In this document: positions 39,894 through 49,182 of the stretch, piece after piece
Layout: each line of letters starts with the position of its first letter
How positions within the stretch are numbered: the stretch's first letter is position 1
Translations under genes and position numbers: made by a program
The notes under the pieces: model-generated
What the model was told of the DNA's origin: nothing
What the model saw: the letters and a program-made list of their open reading frames with translations, nothing else
Database searches by the model: none
Source of the DNA: Synechococcus sp. PCC 7502
Lineage (GTDB): Bacteria; Cyanobacteriota; Cyanobacteriia; Pseudanabaenales; Pseudanabaenaceae
Assembly (NCBI RefSeq): GCF_000317085.1
Contig: NC_019702.1
Coordinates: forward strand, 1,084,394-1,148,393
DNA: 64,000 nt
Reading direction: 5' to 3'

Positions 39894-41918
39894 ATGATTT
39901 CTAAATACACATTAGCTTTTGTTGGCGGACTAGTTGCCCTTAGTGCAGTTCCCGCTTTAGCTCAAACTCCAAAAGTAAATATTCAATCCGAAGAATGCGA
40001 TATTTTAATTGCTGGCGGTGGGTTAGCGGGATCGGCAGCAGCCTATGAGAGCCTATTGGCAGGTAAGACTGTATGTGTAACCGAAATTACCGATTGGGTG
40101 GGGGGACAAATTTCTGCCCAAGGTACATCAGCTTTAGATGAACGTAAAACTCAGCGATCGCTATTATTTTTTAATCGTGGGTACTTAGAGTTAAGGGAAA
40201 GAATCCAAAAACGCTATGGCATGTTAAATCCTGGTGGTTGCTGGGTAAGTTCCTCGTGCTTTATGCCCAAGGATGGACATGAGTTACTATTTTCCATGCT
40301 CCAAGATGCGGCTAAAACTGGAAAAGGTACTTTGAAATGGTATCCAAATACGGTTATTAAGGATTTAGATATTAGCAATGGCATTATTAACAATGCGATC
40401 GCCATTAGCCATAAACCCGCCCCCAATGCACCACCCTTAAATACATTACCCCTGTCCCAAACAATTTTAGATGCCTATAGTTACCAAGATTCACCATCAT
40501 TTACTAAGGCTGTCACAAAGTTTATTCCCAAATCTGGGTCAACTAACCTACCTGCTAACTCAGCACCCAAGTGGTACGTAATAGATGCTACCGAAACTGG
40601 TGAATTAATTGGTTTAGCTGATGTACCTTACCGTTTAGGGATTGATCCGCTTTCCTATTTAGAGCCATCCTCTTCTAGTCGTACCGCCGATCCCTACTGC
40701 CCCCAAGGATTTACCTATACCTTTGCGATGCAGGCAACAGCCCAAACCCAAACCTATGAAATCCCCAGCTTTTATGCCCGTTATGCTCCTTACTACAGCT
40801 ATGAGTTGCCCAGCCTAGCTAGTTTTCCCTTTGTCTTTACCTATCGTCGGATTTTTACACCCAATCCTGCTAAGTTTGAAGGTATAGATTTTAGCTTTTA
40901 CAAAAAAGATGAAGCGGTTGTAGTCGGCGATATTTCTATGCAGAACTGGACTTGGGGTAATGATTATCGACCAGGTACGAGTAATGACAACTTAATTTAT
41001 AGCCGTGAGCAGCTTCAAGCCTCTGGACAGTTAAAAAAAGGGGGTTGGATGGGTGGACTGAGAGCAAGTACCCTTGAACAGGCAGAGCTATTGGCAAAGG
41101 GCTATTTTTACTGGTTGGTGACTGGAACCACCGATTCCCAACTTAAAGATATTCCCAAACTGCCTAATCCCAACTATATTTTTCTGTCAGGTTTAGATTC
41201 TCCCATGGGTACACGTCATGGTTTGTCTAAGTATCCCTATATGCGCGAAGGACGCAGAATTATTGGCAGACCAAGTTGGGGCTATCCCACGGGTTTTACG
41301 ATCTCTGAAATTGATATTTCTCGCCGTAATTACAATGATGACTACTACAAAAAAAATCTCCCTCCCCAAATGTATGCCAATTTAAGAGTGGCTTTAGCTG
41401 GATTAGAAAGTGCCGCTGCCATCACCGGTTCTACCCCTAGTAGTGAAATTCCGATTAGAACTCGTTCCACCATCTATCCTGATACCGTGGGCATTGGTCA
41501 CTATGCCATTGACTTCCATCCTTGCCTGAATCTTAGTCCTGTGGAAACTGTAGGAAATACGGAAAGAGCAGGGGAAAGACGAGGACAGGGACAGGCTTAT
41601 CCTTTCCAAATTCCCCTACGGGCATTAATTCCGCAAAAAATTGATAATTTGTTAATTGCTGGAAAAAGTATTGCCACTAGTCACATTGCCGCCGCCGCCT
41701 ATCGAGTGCATTCCTTTGAGTGGTCATCGGGCGTGGCAGCAGGAATTACCGCCAGTTTTGCCCTAGAACAAAAGATTGCACCCTTTGAACTAGTTAATAA
41801 TTTACCTCGCCCAGAACCTAAATTGGCAGAATTACAAAAACGCATTGAAAAATCTGGTAATCCTATTGCTTTTCCAGATACTTCGATTTTTAATCAAGAT
41901 TGGAGTAAGTGGGAGTAG
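39894..41918 (+). CDS. Secreted FAD-dependent oxidoreductase
   Basis: The 674-residue protein has a signal peptide (YTLAFVGGLVALSAVPALA, cut before QTPK) and a large FAD-binding oxidoreductase domain: ECDILIAGGGLAGSAAA (dinucleotide loop, about 36-52), EITDWVGGQISAQGTSALDE near 63 (read as DWVGGQISAQGTSALD), SGLDSPMGTRHGL near 430, and the C-terminal LLIAGKSIATSHIAAAAYR (read as LLIAGKSIATSHIAA). It is exported, probably to the periplasm. The substrate is unknown; related secreted flavoproteins occur widely in cyanobacteria. The mltA gene begins 6 bases downstream, so both lie in one transcript. Confidence 0.8.
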   Translation: MISKYTLAFVGGLVALSAVPALAQTPKVNIQSEECDILIAGGGLAGSAAAYESLLAGKTVCVTEITDWVGGQISAQGTSALDERKTQRSLLFFNRGYLELRERIQKRYGMLNPGGCWVSSSCFMPKDGHELLFSMLQDAAKTGKGTLKWYPNTVIKDLDISNGIINNAIAISHKPAPNAPPLNTLPLSQTILDAYSYQDSPSFTKAVTKFIPKSGSTNLPANSAPKWYVIDATETGELIGLADVPYRLGIDPLSYLEPSSSSRTADPYCPQGFTYTFAMQATAQTQTYEIPSFYARYAPYYSYELPSLASFPFVFTYRRIFTPNPAKFEGIDFSFYKKDEAVVVGDISMQNWTWGNDYRPGTSNDNLIYSREQLQASGQLKKGGWMGGLRASTLEQAELLAKGYFYWLVTGTTDSQLKDIPKLPNPNYIFLSGLDSPMGTRHGLSKYPYMREGRRIIGRPSWGYPTGFTISEIDISRRNYNDDYYKKNLPPQMYANLRVALAGLESAAAITGSTPSSEIPIRTRSTIYPDTVGIGHYAIDFHPCLNLSPVETVGNTERAGERRGQGQAYPFQIPLRALIPQKIDNLLIAGKSIATSHIAAAAYRVHSFEWSSGVAAGITASFALEQKIAPFELVNNLPRPEPKLAELQKRIEKSGNPIAFPDTSIFNQDWSKWE

Positions 41919-41924
41919 AAAACG

Positions 41925-43055
41925 ATGAACTTAAGAAATTGGGCAGCATTTTTAGGCATTTCTATGATCTTGCTCGGTTTACCTACAAAAGTAAATGCTC
42001 AAGGGAAGATACAAGCATTAGTTAAAGTTTCTTTAGCACAAATTTTAGCTTCAGATACCAAGGGTTTAGTTGATGATTTATTAGCTAGCGATCGCCCCGC
42101 CCTCTTAGCTGCTATTGATCATAGTTTGAAATATATTCGCACACCCACGGCAAGCAAAACCTACCCCATTGGTGCAATTTCGCAGGTACGCATGGAACAG
42201 AGTTTGATCAGATTTCGCTACCTAGTTCAAACTTCGCCCACTGCCGTAGATTTAAATAATGCCGTTAAGAAAGAATTTAACTTCTACAAATCCGTAGGAT
42301 TAGATCGGAAAGGCACGGTACATTTTACTGGCTACTATGAAGCCGTGTATCCCGCTAGTCGCACTCCCACCGATGTATATAAATATCCGATTTATAAGCT
42401 GCCAAGTAACTTTCAAGCATGGACTAGTCCCCATCCTACTCGTGCTGACCTAGAAAATGGGGATCAATTAAAGGGATTAGAATTAGCATGGCTTAGCGAT
42501 CGCCTACAGGCATTTTTAATTCAAGTGCAAGGATCGGCAAGATTACAATTAACTGATGGCACAACTTTAACTGTAGGTTACGCAGGTAAAACCGATCGCC
42601 CCTATACTTCCGTGGGTGCTGAACTAGTTAAAGATGGCAAAATTAAGCTAGAAGAATTAACCTTACCCCGCCTAGTCAGTTACTTTGAGACCAATCCCCA
42701 AGACCTAAATACCTATCTTCAGCGCAATCCTAGTTTTGTATTTTTTCGGGAAACATTTATGCAGCCAGCTACAGGTAGTATTGGAGTTCCTGTTACCGCC
42801 GAGCGATCCATTGCCACTGATAAATCCGTAATGCCACCGGGAGCGATCGCCCTGATCAGTACCACCATCCCAGTTATCGAACAAGGGCAGTTAGTTTCTC
42901 GTCCCATTCGGCGATTTGTCTTAGATCAAGATACGGGTGGGGCAATTAAAGGTGCCGGTAGGGTCGATATTTTTATGGGGACAGGACAAATTGCTAAAGA
43001 TCGGGCAGGATTGCTAAATAATGATGGAGAATTATATTATTTAGTCCTAAAGTAA
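41925..43055 (+). CDS. mltA: Membrane-bound lytic murein transglycosylase A (MltA)
   Basis: The 376-residue protein begins with a signal peptide (AAFLGISMILLGLPTKVNA) and lacks a lipobox Cys, so it is probably soluble in the periplasm. MltA-domain motifs: FTGYYEAVYPASRTP near 138, YPIYKLP, FLIQVQGSARLQL near 204, GYAGKTDRPYTSVG, NPSFVFFRE near 268, and the 3D domain with DTGGAIKGAGRVDIFMGTG near 344 that carries the catalytic Asp in VDIF. MltA cleaves peptidoglycan with formation of 1,6-anhydro ends. With the RlpA-like gene it makes this stretch a wall-remodelling neighbourhood. Confidence 0.93.
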   Translation: MNLRNWAAFLGISMILLGLPTKVNAQGKIQALVKVSLAQILASDTKGLVDDLLASDRPALLAAIDHSLKYIRTPTASKTYPIGAISQVRMEQSLIRFRYLVQTSPTAVDLNNAVKKEFNFYKSVGLDRKGTVHFTGYYEAVYPASRTPTDVYKYPIYKLPSNFQAWTSPHPTRADLENGDQLKGLELAWLSDRLQAFLIQVQGSARLQLTDGTTLTVGYAGKTDRPYTSVGAELVKDGKIKLEELTLPRLVSYFETNPQDLNTYLQRNPSFVFFRETFMQPATGSIGVPVTAERSIATDKSVMPPGAIALISTTIPVIEQGQLVSRPIRRFVLDQDTGGAIKGAGRVDIFMGTGQIAKDRAGLLNNDGELYYLVLK

Positions 43056-43108
43056 TGTTTGCTACCTTGACAAAACCTAGGCGATAAAATTAACACAACA
43101 TTAAAACT

Positions 43109-43861
43109 ATGCCCAAAATTATATGTGTGCATTCCTATCGTGGTGGTACGGGTAAGTCCAATCTAACCGCAAATATTGCCACAGCCTTAGCCATGGAAGG
43201 GCATCGAGTTGGAGTCGTAGATACAGATATTCAGTCACCGGGGGTACATTTCATCTTTGGGCTAGAAGAAGATGATATGGATAAAACCCTAAATAATTTT
43301 CTATGGGGGCAGTGTAATCCTGAAGAAGTTGCCTATGATGTTTCCCCGCAACAGGTAATTGACTTAGGGGGCAAAATATTTCTGTTTCCTGCCAGCATCA
43401 AGCCTGAAGATATAACCCGCATCTTAAATGAAGGCTATGATTTTAAGCTACTACACTTTGGCTTTCGGCAATTTGTGAAGCGTTTAGAGCTTGATTACCT
43501 AATTGTGGACAGTCACCCAGGCTTAAACCGAGAAACATTGCTGTCCTTTGCGGTTTCTAATCTGTTAATTTTAATTTTGCGTCCTGATCGCCAAGATTTT
43601 CAAGGTACCGCCGTCACTGTGGATATCGCGAAAAAACTCAGCGTTAATAAAATGTCGTTGGTGATTAATAAGGCTTTGGACAGCATGGACTTGGTAACTT
43701 TGCGGAAAAAAGTAGAAAAAACTTACGATCTAAATGTTCTCGGAGTCCTAACCCTTTCCGAAGATATGTTGAGGTTAGGGAGTAAAGGCATATTTTACCT
43801 AGAGTTTCCAGAGCATCCCTTTAGTGATGAAATTCATCGCATTATTAAGCAAATTGAGTAA
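43109..43861 (+). CDS. ParA/MinD-type ATPase
   Basis: The 250-residue ATPase has a deviant Walker A (SYRGGTGKSNLTANIATAL, about 9-27; read as RGGTGKSNLT), DTDIQSPGVHFIFG near 37 (Walker A'), and LIVDSHPGLN near 132 (Walker B). The C-terminus lacks a clear MinD membrane helix. It is thus a SIMIBI partition-type ATPase of the CpaE/ParA branch, not cell-division MinD. Partner and cargo are unknown. It stands 25 bases before the DUF6745-SMI1 gene, so the two proteins may act together (inference). Confidence 0.78.
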   Translation: MPKIICVHSYRGGTGKSNLTANIATALAMEGHRVGVVDTDIQSPGVHFIFGLEEDDMDKTLNNFLWGQCNPEEVAYDVSPQQVIDLGGKIFLFPASIKPEDITRILNEGYDFKLLHFGFRQFVKRLELDYLIVDSHPGLNRETLLSFAVSNLLILILRPDRQDFQGTAVTVDIAKKLSVNKMSLVINKALDSMDLVTLRKKVEKTYDLNVLGVLTLSEDMLRLGSKGIFYLEFPEHPFSDEIHRIIKQIE

Positions 43862-43885
43862 CAACACATAAGAGTTGGAAATTTT

Positions 43886-45859
43886 ATGCCGCAACTAACC
43901 CCTGACCAAGAAGCACAGATTCCCTATTATGCAAAAAAGTGGCGTGACATTGCCTATTCCACTGATCCCATCGATCGAGAAAAAGTCACAGAGATTATCA
44001 ACCGAGCATATTCCCTAATTGGTAAAAAAGCCCCACCGATTATTTTCTGTGGTAGCCCCTTTGACTATATTCAAAAAGTATCAGTTTTTAGTAAAAATTA
44101 TCAGCCCATAGATTACTCAAGACTTGCAGATAAGCTTAATCAATCTTTTAGTGGCATATTTCAGGGATTAGGAGAGTTATATAAACAGGCTGAGGAAGTT
44201 AATAACCAGACTGAGGATCTTGCTCAGGGATTGGAAGGATTAAATCCAAAATTGCAGACTTTAGTTGATGAAGTTTTAAAAACAAGTTTCCCGCAAGTAT
44301 TCAATTTAGATAATTTGGAACCAAATTTAGAACAATTAGCACAAGAAAGCAAAGCCTCTTCCCAACTGTTCAAACAAGAATTAAAGCAAAGCTTCCCAGA
44401 GTTTGAGCTTCCTGAAGAACTTGGGGAAGGCTTAAATACAGACTTACAATGTGGTAATGATTTATTTTTTAAAATCCCCGCTCAGATAACCCATGAATTA
44501 GGAAGTTGTATTCGAGGTTTACTTGGAAACGGACGTGAATTCTCTCCAATGAGACTACACAACTTGATTGACAGGTCAATTGACTCTTTTAGGCAAAACT
44601 TAATTCCTAGATTACTGGGAAACTGCATCTCTAATATCTCACTTTCTGATAACTATAATTGGTGTGATTTCAGTATTTCTATTCTCAATTGTAAATGCGC
44701 TCAAGAGAGGTGGCAGGTTTCCCTTGATATTGTGCAAAATTGTGGATATGTCTATCCATTTGAGAATCTTTGTTATGTTTGCGATCGCCCTACAAAAATC
44801 CTATTAGATGAGAATGAACTAGCTCATGCTTTAGGAGAACCTGCGATCAAGTATCCTGACGGATTCAAAATCTATGCCTATCGTGGAACTCTACTCACTG
44901 AAAAGTATACTTCTGTTCCCCCCTCTGAATGGCAGGCAGAATGGTATAAAGAAGAATCAGAAAGCCGTTTAAGGGAAGCTTTGATTGAGGTTTTACCTTC
45001 TGAGCAATTGCAGGTTAATTGGCTACTAGAAGAAGAAAATACAACTCTCAGAAAGTTTTTGATGGAAAAATTTGGATATGAGCGCATTTCTGCGGAGTTA
45101 GATATCAATGACGATTTAAATATCTTGCCGCAAGCTCTTCAAGATACCTATGGTTCAAGCCTATGGGTTGCGCGTGCTATATTACAAAATAGGGTGGAGC
45201 CAAAAATTCAACAGGTGATCGAAAGATGGCAAGAATTAGGTGATGATTTTAATCAACTCCGAAGGATGATTTTGATTGATTCTTTAGAACGTATTTTGGA
45301 TTGGTATAAAAGTAATGTTCCAGATTATCAAGATGATTTCCTGCCAAGATTGACATTTGAAGAAATTGAAGAACAGGTCAAGGGCTTACCATTTAAACTT
45401 CCTAAGGAAGTCTATGATCTATACCAATGGCGCAATGGTAGTGAATCTCAGACAGTGAGCTTTGATGGATATTATTTCTCTTCTTTAGAAGTAGCTATAG
45501 AAAATAATGAATATATCAATGAAGATTGGAATATAGATATGCGGAAAGAATATAACTACTCTCCCTATCTTTTTCCTGTTTTTCAAGGTGATAAAGGTTC
45601 CTACGATATTCAAGTCAATGAGACTAAAGTTGATACAGTCCCCATCTTTGATGATTTTTATCAAGAGCCTGAAATGACAACACTTTTTAATAGCCTAACT
45701 ACGATGATGATGGCGATCGCCGAAAGCTATGAAACAGGTGTATATGTTTACAATCCCGAATATAACAGTGTGAATTGGGAAGACATGAAAAAATCTGGAG
45801 AAATTCGTCTCAAATACAATTTTGGTACCGTAAAACAAATTTATTGCGATGGAGGATGA
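43886..45859 (+). CDS. DUF6745-type protein with C-terminal SMI1/KNR4 domain
   Basis: The 657-residue protein has a DUF6745-like N-terminus (YYAKKWRDIAYSTDPIDR, then AYSLIGKKAPPIIFCGSPFD) and a central part with a CDRP zinc-like region (CYVCDRPTK near 300). The C-terminal SMI1/KNR4 domain (about 490-640) shows LTFEEIEEQVKGLPFKLPKEVYDLYQWRNG (read as LPKEVYDLYQWRNG) and VYNPEYNSVNWEDMKKSGEI near the end. SMI1/KNR4 domains are common in toxin-immunity proteins and in eukaryotic wall-signalling. The role here is unknown. Uma2 begins 6 bases downstream and the ParA-type gene ends 24 bases upstream. Confidence 0.68.
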   Translation: MPQLTPDQEAQIPYYAKKWRDIAYSTDPIDREKVTEIINRAYSLIGKKAPPIIFCGSPFDYIQKVSVFSKNYQPIDYSRLADKLNQSFSGIFQGLGELYKQAEEVNNQTEDLAQGLEGLNPKLQTLVDEVLKTSFPQVFNLDNLEPNLEQLAQESKASSQLFKQELKQSFPEFELPEELGEGLNTDLQCGNDLFFKIPAQITHELGSCIRGLLGNGREFSPMRLHNLIDRSIDSFRQNLIPRLLGNCISNISLSDNYNWCDFSISILNCKCAQERWQVSLDIVQNCGYVYPFENLCYVCDRPTKILLDENELAHALGEPAIKYPDGFKIYAYRGTLLTEKYTSVPPSEWQAEWYKEESESRLREALIEVLPSEQLQVNWLLEEENTTLRKFLMEKFGYERISAELDINDDLNILPQALQDTYGSSLWVARAILQNRVEPKIQQVIERWQELGDDFNQLRRMILIDSLERILDWYKSNVPDYQDDFLPRLTFEEIEEQVKGLPFKLPKEVYDLYQWRNGSESQTVSFDGYYFSSLEVAIENNEYINEDWNIDMRKEYNYSPYLFPVFQGDKGSYDIQVNETKVDTVPIFDDFYQEPEMTTLFNSLTTMMMAIAESYETGVYVYNPEYNSVNWEDMKKSGEIRLKYNFGTVKQIYCDGG

Positions 45860-45865
45860 ATAACT

Positions 45866-46456
45866 ATGCAAGTGTTATTAAAACCCTCAAATAAGTCAGA
45901 TCAAAAGATTACCTTAACAGGAATTAGTTGGGAGCAGTTTAAATTAATTCAATCAGGCTTGGTAGATACAACTGGAACTAGGCTTTTTTATCACCGAGGA
46001 GTATTAGAAATTTTGTCCACGTCATTGGATCATGAGCTAATTAAGGGATTACTTGGCGCACTTTTAGAGTTTTTCTTTTTAGAGAAAGATATAGAATTCT
46101 TTATTGCAGGCAACTGTAGCCAAGAACAGCCCAAATTAGTCTCCCTTCAAGCTGATGAGTCCTACTGTTTTGGTGAGCTTAAATCTATTCCAGACCTCTC
46201 GATTGAGATTATCTTTTCTAGTGGGAATATGGGAAAACTAGAGAAGTATTTAACTTTAGGTACAAAAGAAGTTTGGCTATGGGAAGATGGCACATTGGAT
46301 ATTTATTACTTGCAAGAAGATAAGTATCAGAAACTTAGCCGCAGTCACTTTCTCCCAGATTTAGATATTCAGCTTTTACAGAAATGTTTGCTGATTTCTT
46401 CACACCTAGAAGCACTTAAAGAGTTTCGGCAAGGAATACGCTTAAATAATGGCTAA
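45866..46456 (+). CDS. Uma2 family (DUF820) putative endonuclease
   Basis: The 196-residue protein has a PD-(D/E)XK-like core: the LTGISWEQFKLI start block, HELIKGLLGALLEFFF near 57, IPDLSIEIIFSSGN near 113 and KLEKYLTLGTKEVWLWEDG near 128 (read as KYLTLGTKEVWLW). Uma2 proteins are very numerous in cyanobacteria; nuclease activity is predicted from the fold but the biological role is not known. It overlaps the radA start by 8 bases, which places it in the radA transcript. Confidence 0.82.
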   Translation: MQVLLKPSNKSDQKITLTGISWEQFKLIQSGLVDTTGTRLFYHRGVLEILSTSLDHELIKGLLGALLEFFFLEKDIEFFIAGNCSQEQPKLVSLQADESYCFGELKSIPDLSIEIIFSSGNMGKLEKYLTLGTKEVWLWEDGTLDIYYLQEDKYQKLSRSHFLPDLDIQLLQKCLLISSHLEALKEFRQGIRLNNG

Positions 46457-47915
46457 ACCTAAATCTCGGTATGTATGTAACCAATGTGGATCAGAATTTG
46501 CCCAGATGTTTGGGCGTTGTCCAGATTGCAGTGCTTGGGGTTCTTTGGTTGAAGAAGCGATCGCCCCTGTGGCAGAAATCCACTCCTTAGCTCAGTCTAT
46601 AACTAAATCTGCTAAAACTAAAAACACCCCTGCTGCTGCCAAGGCATCCCTTACCCTTGCCCAAATTGGTGATGATCATCAAACTAAACTACCTTCGGGC
46701 TATGAAGAGCTAGATCGAGTTTTAGGTGGCGGGATTGTACCGGGTTCCTTGGTTTTAATTGGCGGTGAACCGGGCATTGGTAAAAGCACCTTGCTCTTGG
46801 GTATGGCTCAACAATTGATGCAACGCTATCCCACGTTATATGTCTGTGCTGAGGAATCTGCCCAGCAGGTTAAATTACGATCGCAGCGTTTAGGCTTAAC
46901 AGATACTAATTCCAATCAACTTTATCTTTTACCTGAAACTGATCTAGAGACAATTTTGCAGGAACTGCGATCGCTCCGTCCACCTGTGGCGGTAATAGAT
47001 AGTATTCAGGCTCTCTATTTCGCTAATTTGAATGCTGCTCCAGGGTCGGTTTCCCAAGTACGGGAATGCACTTCGGCGTTAATGCGAGTGGCAAAACGGG
47101 ATAATATTTCGCTGTTTATAGTTGGTCATGTCACTAAAGATGGGGCGATCGCAGGACCTAAGGTTTTAGAGCATTTAGTAGATACGGTTTTATATTTTGA
47201 AGGCGATCGCTATGCTACCCATAGATTATTGCGATCGGTCAAAAATCGGTTTGGAGCTACCCAAGAGATCGGCGTGTTCGAGATGGTAGAGCAAGGACTT
47301 TTAGAAGTACGAAATCCTTCAGAATTATTTTTAGGTAATCGAGATGATCCTGCCCCCGGCACTGCCACCATTGTTGCCTGTGAGGGCACTCGCCCGTTGG
47401 TGGTGGAATTACAAGCATTAGTTAGTCCCACCAGCTACAGCTCTCCTCGGCGTACAACTACTGGAATTGAAAGTAATCGGTTTTTACAAATTCTTGCTGT
47501 CCTCGAAAAACGCATTGGTATTCCCCTATCTAAGCTAGATGCCTATGTTTCGGCGGCAGGGGGCTTAAATGTGGCTGAACCTGCGGTGGATTTGGGGGTG
47601 GCGATCGCCCTATGTGCTAGTTTTCGCGATCGCACTGTTGATCCCCGTACGGTAATGATTGGTGAGGTGGGATTAGGTGGTCAAGTACGGGCAGTTTCGC
47701 AGTTGGATTTACGCTTAAAAGAGGCAGCAAAATTAGGATTTAAGCGCGCAATTATTCCCAATGGTCAGGTAATTCAAGACTATGGCTTAGAAATAATTCC
47801 AGTCACTAAAGTTTTAGAAGCAATTATTGCAGCTTTGCCTGTAACCTCTAAAATAAAGGAAGGCTCCGAAAGTACAAATAATCCTGATGGGGGTCTGGGG
47901 CTGCGCCCCAGTTGA
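46449..47915 (+). CDS. radA: DNA repair protein RadA
   Basis: The 488-residue RecA-like helicase promotes branch migration in recombination. It has a zinc finger with Cys 10, 13, 24 and 27, Walker A GGEPGIGKST near 108, the RadA-specific KNRFG motif in SVKNRFGATQEIG near 260, and the C-terminal Lon-like domain (YVSAAGGLNVAEPAVDLGVA near 370, read as GGLNVAEPAVDLG). The last eight codons and the stop (GGLGLRPS) are supplied by a dispersed repeat (see findings), so the native C-terminus was probably altered there. Confidence 0.95.
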   Translation: MAKPKSRYVCNQCGSEFAQMFGRCPDCSAWGSLVEEAIAPVAEIHSLAQSITKSAKTKNTPAAAKASLTLAQIGDDHQTKLPSGYEELDRVLGGGIVPGSLVLIGGEPGIGKSTLLLGMAQQLMQRYPTLYVCAEESAQQVKLRSQRLGLTDTNSNQLYLLPETDLETILQELRSLRPPVAVIDSIQALYFANLNAAPGSVSQVRECTSALMRVAKRDNISLFIVGHVTKDGAIAGPKVLEHLVDTVLYFEGDRYATHRLLRSVKNRFGATQEIGVFEMVEQGLLEVRNPSELFLGNRDDPAPGTATIVACEGTRPLVVELQALVSPTSYSSPRRTTTGIESNRFLQILAVLEKRIGIPLSKLDAYVSAAGGLNVAEPAVDLGVAIALCASFRDRTVDPRTVMIGEVGLGGQVRAVSQLDLRLKEAAKLGFKRAIIPNGQVIQDYGLEIIPVTKVLEAIIAALPVTSKIKEGSESTNNPDGGLGLRPS

Positions 47916-47945
47916 GGGCAAAGCCCTCAAACTCCCCTCCCAATA
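47890..47945. repeat. Dispersed GC-rich repeat, copy 1 (forms the radA end)
   Basis: This matches the core of the element at 50701-50826 over about 56 bases with a handful of mismatches. It contains two hairpins: GGGGC-TGC-GCCCC and GAGGGC-AAA-GCCCTC. It lacks the terminal inverted repeats of copy 2. The second hairpin lies just after the radA stop and might act as a transcript end. Confidence 0.75.
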
Positions 47946-48060
47946 TAAGAATAGAGCTAGTTAAATGGGGTGAAACCCATTCTTAGAAAACCTGACCTCT
48001 AGATTCAGTAGATCAGTACCCAATATTCAATAGCTCAAATTACCTAAAAATTATCTAAAA

Positions 48061-48435
48061 ATGAAATACAAAGTCCAAATTCATAATCGCCAAAACCAAA
48101 CCATTTTTGAAACGGAAGTTGATGGCGATCGCTATATCCTCGATGATTTAGAATCTCAAGGTGTGGATTTGCCCTCTGCCTGTATTAGTGGAGCTTGTAC
48201 CACCTGTGCGGTGCGGGTCAAGTCGGGAACTATCTATCAACCTAATGCGATCGGGCTATCGCAAAAACTTCGCGATCAAGGCTATGCCCTGATTTGCTCT
48301 GGCTATGCTGAATCGGATTTAGTGCTAGAAACCCAAGATGAGAATGAGGTGTATTACCTCCAATTTGGACAATATTTTGATAAGCAAGTCCGCCGCCGTT
48401 TTTGGTTTAGTTTTCCACCTTTAGATCAGGATTAA
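48061..48435 (+). CDS. [2Fe-2S] plant-type ferredoxin with C-terminal extension
   Basis: The 124-residue electron carrier has the four cluster ligands C41, C46, C49 and C79 in the plant-type pattern (ACISGACTTCAV and ALICSGYAES). It extends about 25 residues beyond a usual PetF core (ending QVRRRFWFSFPPLDQD). Similar extended ferredoxins (FdC2-type) occur in cyanobacteria and plants and may serve other partners than photosynthetic ferredoxin. The subtype is inferred. Cytosolic. Confidence 0.85.
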   Translation: MKYKVQIHNRQNQTIFETEVDGDRYILDDLESQGVDLPSACISGACTTCAVRVKSGTIYQPNAIGLSQKLRDQGYALICSGYAESDLVLETQDENEVYYLQFGQYFDKQVRRRFWFSFPPLDQD

Positions 48436-48471
48436 TCTTGATGATCGGTAGAAGGTACTTAGGTTTTGCAT

Positions 48472-49086
48472 ATGCAACAACTACCAATTTTGATTAAAGA
48501 TAAATTTTTTAAGTACTTAAACGGATCGGAACCCATTACAGAATTTGAGCCTTGGATTTATCAAACTAAGGTTCTGGAAGACATACTCAGTAAGGATGAC
48601 TACTTATATTTAATTTCCTTAGACTTCTCAAACAAATGGGTGAAATATAAAATTGACAACATTTTAAGGCGATATATCGACCTTGGGGAATATGAAACAT
48701 GGAAACTAAAGCATCTACTATTCGCATTTATAAATGAAGATGGAAATCCTCAGCAACTGCTAGATGATATCTACGATCTCTACTACGATGGTTATTATTT
48801 CCTAGAAAGTCTTGGGCTTGGATATGAATTGTGTTTGGAATCATGGGCAGATTTAAGTAGAAGCCAAGAACTTGATTCCTTTCTCCAAAGAGCTAGAGGG
48901 GAAGCTCAAGAAGTATTATCTTGGTTAGAAACAAATAAAATTGTAATTAAAACTGCCCACGATGATAGGAATCATTTCTCAGTTATAGATACCAGAACCG
49001 AAAAAGAGAAGAAACCAACTTGGTACAAATTAGCTAAATTTTCAAATAGGCAACAATCCCAACCTTGGTGGAAATTTTGGGGTTAA
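48472..49086 (+). CDS. Hypothetical acidic/aromatic helical protein
   Basis: The product of about 204 residues is not recognised with confidence. It starts at the ATG at 48472 (AGG eight bases before; a TTG at 48466 is less likely). It is rich in Asp, Tyr and Trp, with FKYLNGSEPITEFEPWIYQ near 13 and YLISLDFSNKWVKY near 47. The block order resembles some small bacterial immunity-type proteins, but I cannot name a family. The C-terminus is basic and ends PWWKFWG. It follows the ferredoxin by 36 bases. Confidence 0.45.
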   Translation: MQQLPILIKDKFFKYLNGSEPITEFEPWIYQTKVLEDILSKDDYLYLISLDFSNKWVKYKIDNILRRYIDLGEYETWKLKHLLFAFINEDGNPQQLLDDIYDLYYDGYYFLESLGLGYELCLESWADLSRSQELDSFLQRARGEAQEVLSWLETNKIVIKTAHDDRNHFSVIDTRTEKEKKPTWYKLAKFSNRQQSQPWWKFWG

Positions 49087-49182
49087 ATTAAATTAATACA
49101 TCTCTAACGATTTATACTCATTACCACTGATTAGCACTGAGTTATAAATACTGAAATTAATTTACTATCAAGCAAAGCCGAT

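Noticed and set aside
47965-47985. AATGGG-GTGAAA-CCCATT hairpin after radA as an intrinsic terminator
   Set aside because: A short stem without a following T tract; not enough to call.
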